A stretch of DNA of 64,000 nt from Prosthecobacter dejongeii (GCF_014203045.1 NZ_JACHIF010000002.1:558001-622000), one strand, 5' to 3'. Shown: positions 1-9,361, counted from the stretch's first letter. The notes: a model not told the origin generated them from the sequence alone. Made by a program: numbers and translations.

Positions 1-931
1 AGCCGCGCTCCTTCAGCCCGGTTTTGATGGACTCAGGAAGGCGGGCAAAGACGGCATTGGCATCCACGGGGTAAAGGATCTGCACCCCGGGCAGGTGGCC
101 GAGGCCATCGGCAAGTTTGCGGGCCAGGTGATTGGCGCTGTTGGCGTGCTTGCGCCAAGTGTCATCGCTGAGGATGCGTAGCCACTGGGCAGAGATGAAG
201 CGCATTTTGGAACAAAGCTGCCCGGCCTGTTTGCAGCGGTATTCAAAGTCGCGGGCGAGGTCGCGGTTGAAGAAGACGACGGCTTCTGTAACGGCCATGC
301 CTAGCTTCGTTCCGCCACAGCACAGCACATCCACTCCGGCCTTCCAGGTGATGTCTGCGGGCTTGCAGCCCAGGGCGGCGAGGGCATTGAAAAAACGCGC
401 TCCATCCATGTGCACGTGCACGCCATGCTGTTTCGCCACCTGACAGAGCCCGGCGATTTCACCAGGGCGGTAGGTGCTGCCCAGTTCGGTGCTTTGGCTG
501 AGGCTCAAAGCTCTAGGGCGGGGATAGTGCAGGTCCGTGCGATGGGTGATGAGGCGTTCGACATCTGTAGGGTCCAGCTTGCCTAACGAACTTTTCGCCA
601 GCAGCAGCTTTGAGCCATTGGAAAAGAACTCGGGTGCGCCGCATTCATCGGTCTCCACGTGGGCTACATCGCTGCAGATCACGCTGTGGTAGCTCTGGCA
701 CAGGCTGGCGAGAGAGAGGGAATTGGCCGAGGTGCCATTGAAGACAAAGAACACTTCGCAGTCAGTCTCGAAAAACTGACGGAAGCTTTCGCATGCGGCG
801 GCTGTGATGGCATCGGCCCCGTAGCTGGGCTGGTAGCCCGCATTGGCCTCCGCCATAGCCTGCCAGGCCTCCGGGCAGATGCCGGAGGTATTGTCTGAAG
901 CGAAGTGGTATTTGGCGGCGGCCGTGCTCAC
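1..931 (-). CDS. ltaE: Low-specificity L-threonine aldolase, 3' end cut by the window edge
   Basis: PLP-dependent aldolase expected to cleave L-threonine/L-allo-threonine to glycine and acetaldehyde in the cytosol. About 310 residues are visible. The N-terminus carries the family pattern FASDNTSGICPE and YGAD. Further on, HMDGARFFNA holds the Asp that contacts the PLP pyridine nitrogen, and CCGGTKLG holds the Schiff-base Lys. The gene is still open at base 1, so the C-terminus lies outside the window. I chose the GTG at 931 because it immediately precedes the conserved start of the fold; no ATG lies close enough in frame. It follows the Dabb gene after about 21 bases on the same strand, so the two may be co-transcribed. 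Confidence 0.9.
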   Translation of the reverse strand, partial: MSTAAAKYHFASDNTSGICPEAWQAMAEANAGYQPSYGADAITAAACESFRQFFETDCEVFFVFNGTSANSLSLASLCQSYHSVICSDVAHVETDECGAPEFFSNGSKLLLAKSSLGKLDPTDVERLITHRTDLHYPRPRALSLSQSTELGSTYRPGEIAGLCQVAKQHGVHVHMDGARFFNALAALGCKPADITWKAGVDVLCCGGTKLGMAVTEAVVFFNRDLARDFEYRCKQAGQLCSKMRFISAQWLRILSDDTWRKHANSANHLARKLADGLGHLPGVQILYPVDANAVFARLPESIKTGLKERG

Positions 932-952
932 AGGGATGGAGGGCAGGGGGGC

Positions 953-1318
953 TTACTTGGCCACGTAGTCGAGCACACAGACCTTATCCAGGATCGGCTT
1001 GAGCTGGGCGACAAAGCTCTGGTGGGATGGGTGGGGGAGGTAGGTTTCCAGTCCGGCTTTGTTGGCGAAGGTGACGAAGAAACAGTGGGTGAAGCCGTCG
1101 TTAAGGTTCTCCGGGCTCACATTGGTGCCCCACTCGAAGGCCTCTACGGTATCAATCTTTTTGGCCAGTTCGATGAAGGCTTTTTCGATGGTTTGCACCT
1201 GCTCAGGCGTGGCGGTGTCCTTGAATTTGAAGAAAACGACGTGGCGGTAGGGAGCTTCAGCGGCGGCGGAGGTCATGAGGAGAACGGTAGTGGCGAGGGT
1301 GAGGAACAAGAGTTTCAT
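953..1318 (-). CDS. Secreted Dabb (stress-responsive alpha/beta-barrel) domain protein
   Basis: A 121-residue protein. Residues 1-20 form a signal peptide (MKLLFLTLATTVLLMTSAAA). The rest is one ferredoxin-like Dabb domain: the opening strand YRHVVFFKFKD, the central helix PEQVQTIEKAF, and the typical closing segment HPSHQSFVAQLKPIL. Dabb proteins are usually small dimers; some act as enzymes and most have no known role. In planctomycetes and verrucomicrobia, exported versions are common and uncharacterised. It sits upstream of the threonine aldolase on the same strand and diverges from the ABC-F gene. The domain call is firm; the function is unknown. Confidence 0.8.
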   Translation of the reverse strand: MKLLFLTLATTVLLMTSAAAEAPYRHVVFFKFKDTATPEQVQTIEKAFIELAKKIDTVEAFEWGTNVSPENLNDGFTHCFFVTFANKAGLETYLPHPSHQSFVAQLKPILDKVCVLDYVAK

Positions 1319-1429
1319 GGCAGTAAAAAACGCAATATCCCGCTTTCATGATGCAGAAGATATCCGGTGTCGAGCCTGCATTCGCTCTGGCGTGTGAAGT
1401 TCTGCCGGGTATGTCTTGCGCCCCCCGCT

Positions 1430-3340
1430 ATGCCCCCGCCGACTGCTGCCCTCCTTTCCGCCAATGAACTGGCCCTTTCCTATGGCAATCAACGCCTGCT
1501 GGAAGAGGTGACGCTGGCGGTGGCCGCCGGTGAGAAAGTAGGCCTGGTAGGTCGCAATGGCTGTGGCAAGACCAGCCTGCTGAAGATCCTGGCTGGGGTG
1601 GAGCGTCCCGATTCGGGTGAGCTCTCCCTCCGCCGTGGCTTACGCATGGGCTACCTACCGCAGGAGTTTGAGCTGGACATGAACGGCACGGTTTTGGAAA
1701 ACATCCAGGCCGGTGCGGCGGATTTGGTAAGCTGGATCACCCGCTACGAAGCCGGGGACGGCAGCGATGCTGAGCTAGCGGAAATGCTGCACCAGATCGA
1801 GGCGGCGGATGGCTGGAACCTGGACGCGCGCATCCGTGCCACAGCCACGGCTTTGTCTGCCCCGCCCATGGAGGCCATCGTGGCGCCGCTTTCCGGGGGT
1901 GAAAAACGCCGCGTGGCCCTGTGTCGCGCCCTGGTGGCGCAGCCGGACCTGCTGCTGTTGGATGAGCCGACCAACCATCTGGATGCCGACTCCATCCGCT
2001 GGCTGGAGGACTGCCTGCGCGGTTTCCCTGGAGCCACCATTTTCGTCACGCATGACCGCTATTTCCTCGATGTCATCGCCACGCGGGTGATTGAGCTTTC
2101 CGATGGACGTTGCTACTCGCATCCAGGGAACTACACGGCCTTTTTGGAGAGCAAAGCGGCCCGTCAGCAGATCGCCGAACAGGCGGAACGCCGCCGCCAG
2201 CGCTTCCTGCGTACGGAGCTGGAATGGGTGCGTGCCGGGGTGAAGGCACGTGGGACCAAGCAGCGCAGCCGACTGGATGCCTTTTACGCCATTGAGGGCC
2301 AGGAAGCCCCGCCTGAAGAGCGCGAGATGGACCTGCTGCTGCCGCCACCCGCGGAGATGGGGGACATCGCCGTGAACCTGGAAAACGTGGGCGGCAAGGT
2401 AGACCAAGACAACGGCGACGTGCGCTGGCTGTTCAAGAATCTGGATGTGGTCTTTCGCCCTGGCCAGTGCACGGGCATCGTGGGCCGCAATGGCGCAGGC
2501 AAGACCACGCTGCTGCGCATCTGCATGGGTCAGCGGGAGCCGGACATCGGCAAAGCCACGGTGGGCAAGAAAGTGGTGTTCAACTACATCGACCAGACGC
2601 GCATGCAGCTCATGGGGGATGGTACCGTTTTGGCCGAGGTGGCCGATCAAGATGACGTGGTCTTCTTTGGCCAACAGCGCATGAGCGCCCGCGCCTACCT
2701 GCGGCGTTTCCTTTTCAGCGATGACCGCACCAATGAACGCGTGGACCGCCTGTCCGGTGGCGAGCGTGCCCGCCTCATGCTGGCGAAGGTGCTGAAGCGC
2801 GGCGGCAACGTCATCGTGCTGGATGAGCCGACGAACGACCTGGACCTGCAAAGCTTGCGCATCCTTGAAGAGGCGCTGAGCAACTTTGGCGGCAGCTCCA
2901 TCGTGGTCAGCCATGACCGCTATTTTCTGGACCGCGTGTGCGACCAGATCATCGCTTTTGAAGAAAACGGCGTGCATGTGCAGGTGGGCAACTACAGCTA
3001 CTACCTGGAGAAGCGTAAAGAACGCGAAGCCAGGGGCAAACTGTGGAGCGCGCCAGTGAAAGCGGAGAAACCTGCTGCGGCGAAGAGCCAGGTGAAGCCA
3101 CGCAAACTCAGCTTCAAAGAAGTGCGCGAGCTGGAGGAGATCGAAGGCGTGATCCTGGAAGCCGAAGGCAAGGTGGAAACACTCGATACCACGCTGAATG
3201 ATCCATCGTTTTACGTCACTCGCTCCACCGAAGCAGAAGGACTGATGGCCGAATTGGACAAGGCAAAGGCCCACGTCGCCCAACTCTATGCCCGCTGGGA
3301 AGAACTGGAAGCCGTAAAGGCAGCGAGCGAGGCGGTGTGA
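1430..3340 (+). CDS. uup: ABC-F family ATPase, Uup-type
   Basis: A cytosolic ABC-F protein of 636 residues with two ABC cassettes and no membrane domain. Cassette 1 has Walker A GRNGCGKTS, signature LSGGEKRR and Walker B LLLLDEPTNHLD. Cassette 2 has GRNGAGKTT, LSGGERARL and VIVLDEPTNDLD. The C-terminal ~75 residues form a charged coiled coil (FKEVRELEEIEGVI onward), as in Uup, which binds DNA or ribosomes. ABC-F proteins act on translating ribosomes; Uup is also linked to branched-DNA tolerance. The open frame extends to a GTG at 1367, but those 21 residues are not family-like, so I start at ATG 1430. The last 24 bases reappear near-identically at 4252-4275. Confidence 0.9.
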   Translation: MPPPTAALLSANELALSYGNQRLLEEVTLAVAAGEKVGLVGRNGCGKTSLLKILAGVERPDSGELSLRRGLRMGYLPQEFELDMNGTVLENIQAGAADLVSWITRYEAGDGSDAELAEMLHQIEAADGWNLDARIRATATALSAPPMEAIVAPLSGGEKRRVALCRALVAQPDLLLLDEPTNHLDADSIRWLEDCLRGFPGATIFVTHDRYFLDVIATRVIELSDGRCYSHPGNYTAFLESKAARQQIAEQAERRRQRFLRTELEWVRAGVKARGTKQRSRLDAFYAIEGQEAPPEEREMDLLLPPPAEMGDIAVNLENVGGKVDQDNGDVRWLFKNLDVVFRPGQCTGIVGRNGAGKTTLLRICMGQREPDIGKATVGKKVVFNYIDQTRMQLMGDGTVLAEVADQDDVVFFGQQRMSARAYLRRFLFSDDRTNERVDRLSGGERARLMLAKVLKRGGNVIVLDEPTNDLDLQSLRILEEALSNFGGSSIVVSHDRYFLDRVCDQIIAFEENGVHVQVGNYSYYLEKRKEREARGKLWSAPVKAEKPAAAKSQVKPRKLSFKEVRELEEIEGVILEAEGKVETLDTTLNDPSFYVTRSTEAEGLMAELDKAKAHVAQLYARWEELEAVKAASEAV

Positions 3341-4275
3341 TCATGTCTTTCCGAGGATTGGTACGATCTAATGATTCGTTTGCCTCTCAAGGACCGGAGA
3401 GGCTAAGAGGCTTTCAAAAGCCGCAATGTCTCTTTGGTCTTCATGAGGCTGAGTCTATGTCCTAGGTGCTGGTCCGATTGATCTGGAGGTTGAAGCATGG
3501 CAGGTAAAGGGATGGATTTGCTCAAAAACGTTTTCCCGCCCACGCTCAATCAAAAACTCAAGACTGGAGAGATGTGGACAGATGAGGAGGTGGCGTTTGT
3601 GCGCACGGGGCTGATGCGACGACTAGCGGAACTCTGCCCGGATTATGATGAATTTATCCAGATGAAAATAGAGCTGTCCGTGGAGCAAACGGTGAAGGTT
3701 CTACACATGCATTTCGGAGCAGAGTGGAATTTCGAAACTGGCGAATACGAGCATGTGCCTGGCACGCTGACGGAAGAGGACGAGTGGTGGATGAGCGGAG
3801 CGCAAGCGCAGGAGCATTTCTTTTTTCAGAGACATATCCGTTATCACGTTGAGCCGCCTTTCGCTGACTGGCCTAGGGAGGATTATTGGATCAAGGCGGA
3901 GGCACTGAACTGTGTCTTTTACTTCGCCCGTGACACCTGGTGGCGGGAGGTTGGGGCGGCAGAGGAACCCCACATCCGCGAGTTGCTGGACGAGACTCTA
4001 AAAGATCTGAATCAAGCGAAGCCGCCCTATGGCGGGTATGGCCGCCATGACACACATCAAATCATTGCAAAGAAGATGATGGAACAGAAGGGACTGTGCT
4101 GGCCAGCAAGGATTTTGGAAGTGTATGAGGGCCCGGACAATGCCGCGGATGGCGACTTCGGATTCAGGTGCCATGCTGCCACTGACCGGGGGGAATGAGC
4201 TGGGCTCCGGCTTGGCGGTATGCGTCTCCTCGGTGCGAACACGGGAGAGAGAAGGCTGCGAGTGAGGCGGTGTGA
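3317..4275 (+). repeat. Direct repeat of the ABC-F 3' end (3317-3340 and 4252-4275)
   Basis: The last 24 bases of the ABC-F gene, including its stop codon (AAGGCAGCGAGCGAGGCGG then TGTGA), recur at 4252-4275 with only two substitutions. The 233-residue unknown gene lies between the copies. The second copy is not preceded by ABC-F-like sequence, so it is a short remnant, as expected if DNA was inserted next to the ABC-F gene by recombination in its tail. Confidence 0.5.
3497..4198 (+). CDS. Hypothetical protein, 233 residues
   Basis: I do not recognise this family. The protein is soluble, acidic and unusually rich in Trp, Tyr, Phe and His, with stretches such as EDEWWMSG, EHFFFQRHIRYHV and YFARDTWWREVG. 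There is no signal peptide or membrane segment. It follows the ABC-F gene by 156 bases on the same strand and converges on the end of the STAND gene. It lies between two copies of the ABC-F 3' end (3317-3340 and 4252-4275), which suggests it arrived by insertion or a duplication event. The ATG at 3497 is preceded by GGAGG about 9 bases upstream, a clear ribosome binding site. Confidence 0.6.
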   Translation: MAGKGMDLLKNVFPPTLNQKLKTGEMWTDEEVAFVRTGLMRRLAELCPDYDEFIQMKIELSVEQTVKVLHMHFGAEWNFETGEYEHVPGTLTEEDEWWMSGAQAQEHFFFQRHIRYHVEPPFADWPREDYWIKAEALNCVFYFARDTWWREVGAAEEPHIRELLDETLKDLNQAKPPYGGYGRHDTHQIIAKKMMEQKGLCWPARILEVYEGPDNAADGDFGFRCHAATDRGE

Positions 4276-4294
4276 ATATCGGGACCAGACTTTC

Positions 4295-7200
4295 TTAGAA
4301 CCCAAAAGGATGCCGTGGGGTGAATCCTTCGTAGCTGCGGCTTTGGGTGCGCCAGCGGGGACCTTCGCTGGCACTGTCCCCGGAAGTGTCCAGACGGAGA
4401 CCGCAGACGGTCATGAACACGTGTTCTCCAGGCTTCACCCAGACGGTGATGAAACGGCCTTCACCTGCCTGGCCATATTTGGCGAAACCTGCAGAGGTGA
4501 TGGGGCTTTTAAGAAGGCCTGCCTTGATCAGAGTGTAGGAGACGGAGCTGGAGCTGTCATAGGCCCGATCTTCAATGTTGGTATGACCGGCTCCTCGGAC
4601 ATACGGCTTTCCTTGAATGTGGTTGGCCGCATTGATGGCCATTGTAACTTGCATTGGCAGTGAGGCTGAAGCGGATGCGTAGCGACCGTCAAAGCGAATT
4701 AGCGATGGATAGATCGTCTTGGGCCTGTTCAAATCCTGCCACTTTGCCAGGACTGTGGGATCGGAGGGGGCAACTTGAAGAATCTGCTCCAGGATATTCA
4801 GTTTATCGGATTCTCCGGCCACTTGGGCCAGTTCACGGAGATCCTGTTTTGCAAAAGGATTTGGAAGCCGCTTTTCTCGATTAAGCAGCCAGGCCAGGAT
4901 GCCAGCCAGTTTGCTGCCTGCCTTGATTTCACTCTGGCTGTTTCCGGGACCATATCGGTTCCAGACTTCATTCCCTGGACTGACAAAGTCTGAGGCCAAT
5001 TCGGCATTTTTTACCAATGCGTTTGATGTGTGGAAGCTTGTAACCGCTTCGACAAAGGCCTTCCGTTCTTCAGGGGTTGTATTGAAGTCCCATTCTTTGA
5101 CATCCACAGTCCGGATAAGTTCTGAAGTGGAGATGCTCAGTCGGGAACTGCCTGGAATGAAGGCCATGCCAGAAAACTGATCTTTCGCCCAAGTTTTCAC
5201 CCAGCTTAGCTTGGGCAAAGGTGTCCGGTATGAGGGATTGTTTCCCAACCTCCAGACGCATAGTTCTGCCGTATCGTGTATAGCCAGATATTTGCCATCA
5301 TCACTCACGGTGATGGCTGAAAGTTGATCCAAGCCTACGGTGTCGACAACGGTTTGTGCAGGGGATGCCTCCCACTTATTGTTCTTCAGGATGCAGACCG
5401 TGATGTTTAAGAAGCCTGACTGGTGGGAGGAGACGCAGGTCAGGCGTTGGTGGTCGCTGCTCAGATGAAAACGCAGGTGGGGGCCTGAAGAGGCGTCGAG
5501 ATCGTTGGACAGTGGCAGAGGGACTTTTGTTTGAGTGGTCAGGTTAAAAAGTGAAAAAGCCGGTTTGTCGCCGGTGGATTTGATGATGGCCATACACTGG
5601 CCCAAATCCATGTCTTCCTCCGGGGGGAGATGTTTGACCGGTTCCCAGGAAGTGCCTTCAGCGATTTTCCATCTGTACAGCGTCGTCTCGTCATCTCCCG
5701 ATTTCCCGAAGATGCAGTAAATAAAATCTCCTGATGAATCCAGGCCAAGAGTCTTCGAATTCAAATCTCCGACAGCATCATCCGGAAGGGACACAGCGGG
5801 GGAATGGGCCTTGCCCGTCTGCAGATCCCAAACCCGTACAGTGAGAATCTCGCCACTGGTGGAGGCAACAAACCATCGCTGATGACAAATAGTAACAGGC
5901 TGGTAGTTCTGGTCGAGAGTAATGGTTTGCAGATTGGGCAGAGGCTGCCCGGTGGCAATATCGGTGGCGTGGATGGTGTTGTTGACCTCATCCAAAACCA
6001 TGAGGCATTGGCCGTTGCTGGTCAGCCACCCGGTGCGCTGCCCCTTACCCAGGGATATCAGTTCAGGATATAGCCGTCTGTTTGGTTCCAATGCGAATTC
6101 GGCGACGATTCCAATGTTGCTGATTTGCCTGAGGTAAGAAATCCCCTCTCTGTTGACGAAGTACCCTGTCGCAATGTCATAATCCGGCCGAATGTAATCT
6201 TCTGCACCCAGGCTGGTGGATGAATAATCCAGCTTTGAAGGACCGGCCAAATCTCTGACCACCGCAGATGAAAGCAGTGCCCAACGCCGGGTCTGGTCAA
6301 CTTCGCAGAATCGTTGTTCAAGATTCAAGACACTGGCCAGCGTCCTGGCACTGCCGGATGAATAGAACTGTGTCAGCCAGGCTCCTGGGATGTTGGACTG
6401 GCTTTCACCAAAAATGACGGAACTCCGATGAAGGATGTTGTTGTCATCTTTTGAACGGTGTGGGAACACCCATGCCATTGTTGAAGGCAGACCGGGGGAA
6501 CTGGAGAAGAACGGTGTCGTCAGATTCAGCTCGTAGTTGGATGCTGGAAGATTCAGTAAATCTATGGAGTTCCAGAAACGCAGCTTTTGGCTATTGGATG
6601 TTTTTATCAGCCACTCGCCATCAGGGCTGAATTGGGCCTGTTGTTGGGTTTCTGTGTCATATGATGGTATGGTCTGTAGTTGCTGTGAGTAAGCCAGTAC
6701 TGCTTGTTGTTGGTAGGCTTGGTAAGCCCGATATTGTGAGTAATAGGCCTGTACTGCTTGTTGCTGCTGGTAGGCCTGGTAAGCCTGATGCTGTTGGTAA
6801 TAGGCTTGTGCCAACTGTTGCGGCGACGGATACTGGGCGGCCGGTATTGGCTGCTCGCTGGAATTTGGAGGCGGATAACCGGTCTTGCTGGGGCCGTTGT
6901 CGTCCACACTTGGTTGTGGGGCTGCGACTTGGGCTTTTAAAGAGGGGGATGCGGAGGAAGGAGGCGATTCGATCCATTTCCAATCGCTTATATCCGGCTG
7001 CCAAAGCATGCAGCGTTGATACGGGGTTTTCACCACCAGCATAGCATCGGTCGGGTGAAAAACGGCCTGCTGTATGTCGGATGGAATTGGGGGCAAATCT
7101 AACGGGGGGAGAATCTGGCCGTTTTCATCGATGATGAAAGAGCCGATTTCCGTGTTGGCCGCGACCAGCCATTTACCTGTGGGGCTCAATTGCACATTGG

Positions 7201-9361
7201 CTTCTCCAAGTGCGTTGACGGGTTTTCTTATTTTCAGATCCAGATCGAAGGTCCGGGTATGCGGCACCGGATTGCCGTTTTCATAATCGGCGATCCACAT
7301 TCTCGTGGTTGCGGAGTCTCCGTACTGGGATCTCTCCCCGACAGGAGGCGCTGCGGCATCGATTGTCTGATTTTTATTTGTTATCTGCAAGGCGACGAGT
7401 CTGCGTCCCTGTTTTCCGAGTCTGAAGATGGCTGAATGAAATTCTGCGGGAATGGGAAATGTGACAGCCTCAGCTGCTAGGTGATCCGTGTTCCGGATCA
7501 CAGCAACGCCGTTGCTGATGACCGCAAAATGCCGCTGGTCAGCATCTACCGTAACTTTTCTTTCCAGCATGCTCTTGAATGAGGGCACCGTGCCTCCGGT
7601 CCAAAGGCGTGCAGGAAGGGTAAATGGGGTGTCCAGTGTAGCATCCAGCAACTGGACGAAAGCCTCATCATCATCTGGTTTGATCTGGACGGCCACAGCC
7701 CAGGCTGAAATGGCTTCCAGGCCTGTTTTCCCAATGGCTTGGGATTTGGCCAGTTGGAGCGCATTTTGCCGCATGAGGTTCAATTGGTCACTGGCGACGA
7801 TGGCTTTGTTTTTTTCGTTGTCTGCTGCCTTGCGTGCACTTGTCGAGAGGCTGTAAAAGTAAACGGTGACGAGGAAAAGCACCGAGGCACAGGCGGCGAA
7901 GACGATGCTGTGAAAGTAGCGGCGGCGCAGCAGTGCTTCGCTGCGCTGGGCTTTAAGCTTTTCATCCTCCGCCTTTTTTTGTGCCTGTTCGGACTCTAGA
8001 GCACGTTTTTCAGCGGCCAGCTTTTCTTCATGTTGCTCCCGTTCGTCACGGCTGGCTCTGACAATGGGCGCAAGGACGTCGTGAGTCAGTTCGACCCGCC
8101 GATGGCCGTTGCGTTCTTCAGCGGTAATCAAACGGCGTTCGACAAGAATGGCGAGCACTCTGTCATGCTCATCAATACCATGTTGTTTCAGCCGCACGGC
8201 CAGGCTGTCATAACTGGGACTTTCCCGGTAGCCACCGGGAGACAGAAGGTCTTCCTCCAGGATGATGCGAACATCATCTGGCAGATCAGCAAAACAATCG
8301 GTGTAGAAGCGGTTGAGGATTTCGCTGCGGCTACCCCGGACAAGATCCAGATCAATCACCGCGCTGGCGGGATCGAGGACATCCTGGGCATCCGACAGGC
8401 GCCGTTCGTTAAGCTCGCGGCACAGCAGGCTCAAGAGCGGGGGCACGGCTTCGATGTCTTCCAACGGCGTGTCTTCGGAAACATTCGACACGGCTCGAAC
8501 AATGGCCGCACCCACTTCATTGGTGACAAGGCCGGGATGGCCTGGTGCACGGCCGATGCGAGCCGGGCCTGTGACGGCTTCCAAGGCACGGGGACCGTCG
8601 AGAAGCCGGAGTTCCTGGCGGTTACGCAGAAGACTCGGGATGATTTTTCTCCAGCGCTCCAATCGGGCCAGATATTCTTCGCGCAATACCAGGACCACAC
8701 GGGCACTGTCTGCCGTGAAGTCAAAGCGTCCCACCATGGCTGCGTCTTCGCTCAGCCTGCGGTCCAGATCGGGTGACGGGCGGTCCTCGATCAGATCTGC
8801 CAGTGCATCCCGGAGGATCAATGTAGCATTGCGGGCACGGGCCTCGTCTTCACCGAGAGTGAAGATCTCCTCAAACTGATCAAAGAGAAAAACCGGCCTC
8901 GGGGCGTCAGGATCCCGGAGTCCCCAACTGCTGTCATGCCAGATTTCCCAGAGGCTGGGGAGAGTAAAACCGGGCGCGCCCGCCTTGGCGAGAGTGTCCT
9001 GCAATCTTTTCCCAGACTCGCTTCCCGCCGCGATCAACGCATCTGCAAGGTGAGCGAGAATCTGGATGAGGAGTGTTTGAGGTTCTGCCTCGACGTTGTT
9101 TTCTGAGCGTTCAGGAAACGTGAGACGAACCCTGATGGGCAGCCAGTTTTCAGCGGCCAGACGCGGGTAAAGACCCGCCTGCAGCAGGGAGGTCTTGCCG
9201 AGGCCCGACGGACCATAGAGAACCGTGAGGCGGTGCCTTTTGACCCGTTCAAAAAGCTCATTTTCTTCCTGCCGCCTGCCGAAGAAATAAGGCCGGTGCT
9301 GCTCCTGATAGGAGGCGAGGCCAAGCCAGGGACGATCCGGGGTCAGTAAGGTGGCACTCAT
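4295..9361 (-). CDS. Membrane STAND NTPase (nSTAND1-like) with WD40-like propeller and C-terminal NlpC/P60-like pseudo-peptidase
   Basis: A 1688-residue protein, likely the sensor/switch of a conflict system. Residues 1-440 form a STAND ATPase: entry motif FFGRRQEENELF (26-37), Walker A GPSGLGKTS (50-58), Walker B FLFDQFEE (158-165), sensor-like VVLVLREEY (222-230) and winged-helix end VELTHDVLAPIV (423-434). A charged coiled coil (440-480) precedes one TM helix (about 483-503). A long WD40-like beta-propeller follows (repeats such as FSPDGEWLI and VSDDGKYLA), interrupted at about 830-910 by a Gln/Tyr-rich insert. TPR-like helices come near 1500. Residues about 1575-1688 match a C40/NlpC-P60-like domain ending in GFTPRHPFGF, with the expected catalytic Cys replaced by Ser1603 (YDSSSS) and His1647 kept. 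The start overlaps the SIR2-TIR stop by ATGA, so the two are translationally coupled. Confidence 0.85.
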   Translation of the reverse strand: MSATLLTPDRPWLGLASYQEQHRPYFFGRRQEENELFERVKRHRLTVLYGPSGLGKTSLLQAGLYPRLAAENWLPIRVRLTFPERSENNVEAEPQTLLIQILAHLADALIAAGSESGKRLQDTLAKAGAPGFTLPSLWEIWHDSSWGLRDPDAPRPVFLFDQFEEIFTLGEDEARARNATLILRDALADLIEDRPSPDLDRRLSEDAAMVGRFDFTADSARVVLVLREEYLARLERWRKIIPSLLRNRQELRLLDGPRALEAVTGPARIGRAPGHPGLVTNEVGAAIVRAVSNVSEDTPLEDIEAVPPLLSLLCRELNERRLSDAQDVLDPASAVIDLDLVRGSRSEILNRFYTDCFADLPDDVRIILEEDLLSPGGYRESPSYDSLAVRLKQHGIDEHDRVLAILVERRLITAEERNGHRRVELTHDVLAPIVRASRDEREQHEEKLAAEKRALESEQAQKKAEDEKLKAQRSEALLRRRYFHSIVFAACASVLFLVTVYFYSLSTSARKAADNEKNKAIVASDQLNLMRQNALQLAKSQAIGKTGLEAISAWAVAVQIKPDDDEAFVQLLDATLDTPFTLPARLWTGGTVPSFKSMLERKVTVDADQRHFAVISNGVAVIRNTDHLAAEAVTFPIPAEFHSAIFRLGKQGRRLVALQITNKNQTIDAAAPPVGERSQYGDSATTRMWIADYENGNPVPHTRTFDLDLKIRKPVNALGEANVQLSPTGKWLVAANTEIGSFIIDENGQILPPLDLPPIPSDIQQAVFHPTDAMLVVKTPYQRCMLWQPDISDWKWIESPPSSASPSLKAQVAAPQPSVDDNGPSKTGYPPPNSSEQPIPAAQYPSPQQLAQAYYQQHQAYQAYQQQQAVQAYYSQYRAYQAYQQQAVLAYSQQLQTIPSYDTETQQQAQFSPDGEWLIKTSNSQKLRFWNSIDLLNLPASNYELNLTTPFFSSSPGLPSTMAWVFPHRSKDDNNILHRSSVIFGESQSNIPGAWLTQFYSSGSARTLASVLNLEQRFCEVDQTRRWALLSSAVVRDLAGPSKLDYSSTSLGAEDYIRPDYDIATGYFVNREGISYLRQISNIGIVAEFALEPNRRLYPELISLGKGQRTGWLTSNGQCLMVLDEVNNTIHATDIATGQPLPNLQTITLDQNYQPVTICHQRWFVASTSGEILTVRVWDLQTGKAHSPAVSLPDDAVGDLNSKTLGLDSSGDFIYCIFGKSGDDETTLYRWKIAEGTSWEPVKHLPPEEDMDLGQCMAIIKSTGDKPAFSLFNLTTQTKVPLPLSNDLDASSGPHLRFHLSSDHQRLTCVSSHQSGFLNITVCILKNNKWEASPAQTVVDTVGLDQLSAITVSDDGKYLAIHDTAELCVWRLGNNPSYRTPLPKLSWVKTWAKDQFSGMAFIPGSSRLSISTSELIRTVDVKEWDFNTTPEERKAFVEAVTSFHTSNALVKNAELASDFVSPGNEVWNRYGPGNSQSEIKAGSKLAGILAWLLNREKRLPNPFAKQDLRELAQVAGESDKLNILEQILQVAPSDPTVLAKWQDLNRPKTIYPSLIRFDGRYASASASLPMQVTMAINAANHIQGKPYVRGAGHTNIEDRAYDSSSSVSYTLIKAGLLKSPITSAGFAKYGQAGEGRFITVWVKPGEHVFMTVCGLRLDTSGDSASEGPRWRTQSRSYEGFTPRHPFGF
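6697..6807. repeat. Imperfect 54/57-bp tandem repeat encoding a Gln/Tyr-rich segment
   Basis: Two adjacent copies both begin GTACTGCTTGTTG on the plus strand, at 6697 and 6751. The second carries one extra codon. In the STAND protein they encode QAYQQQ/QAYYSQ-type repeats inside a Gln/Tyr/Ala-rich, low-complexity stretch of about 80 residues. The difference of one codon keeps the frame open, so it is selected or recent. Confidence 0.7.

Noticed and set aside
1775-3283. 502-codon open frame on the minus strand opposite the ABC-F gene
   Set aside because: It lies wholly antisense to a well-supported gene, has His/Gln/Ala-biased composition and no domain; typical of high-GC antisense frames.
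3386-3413. GCCTCTC/GAGAGGC hairpin after the ABC-F gene
   Set aside because: A stem is present but no U-run follows, so I do not call a terminator.
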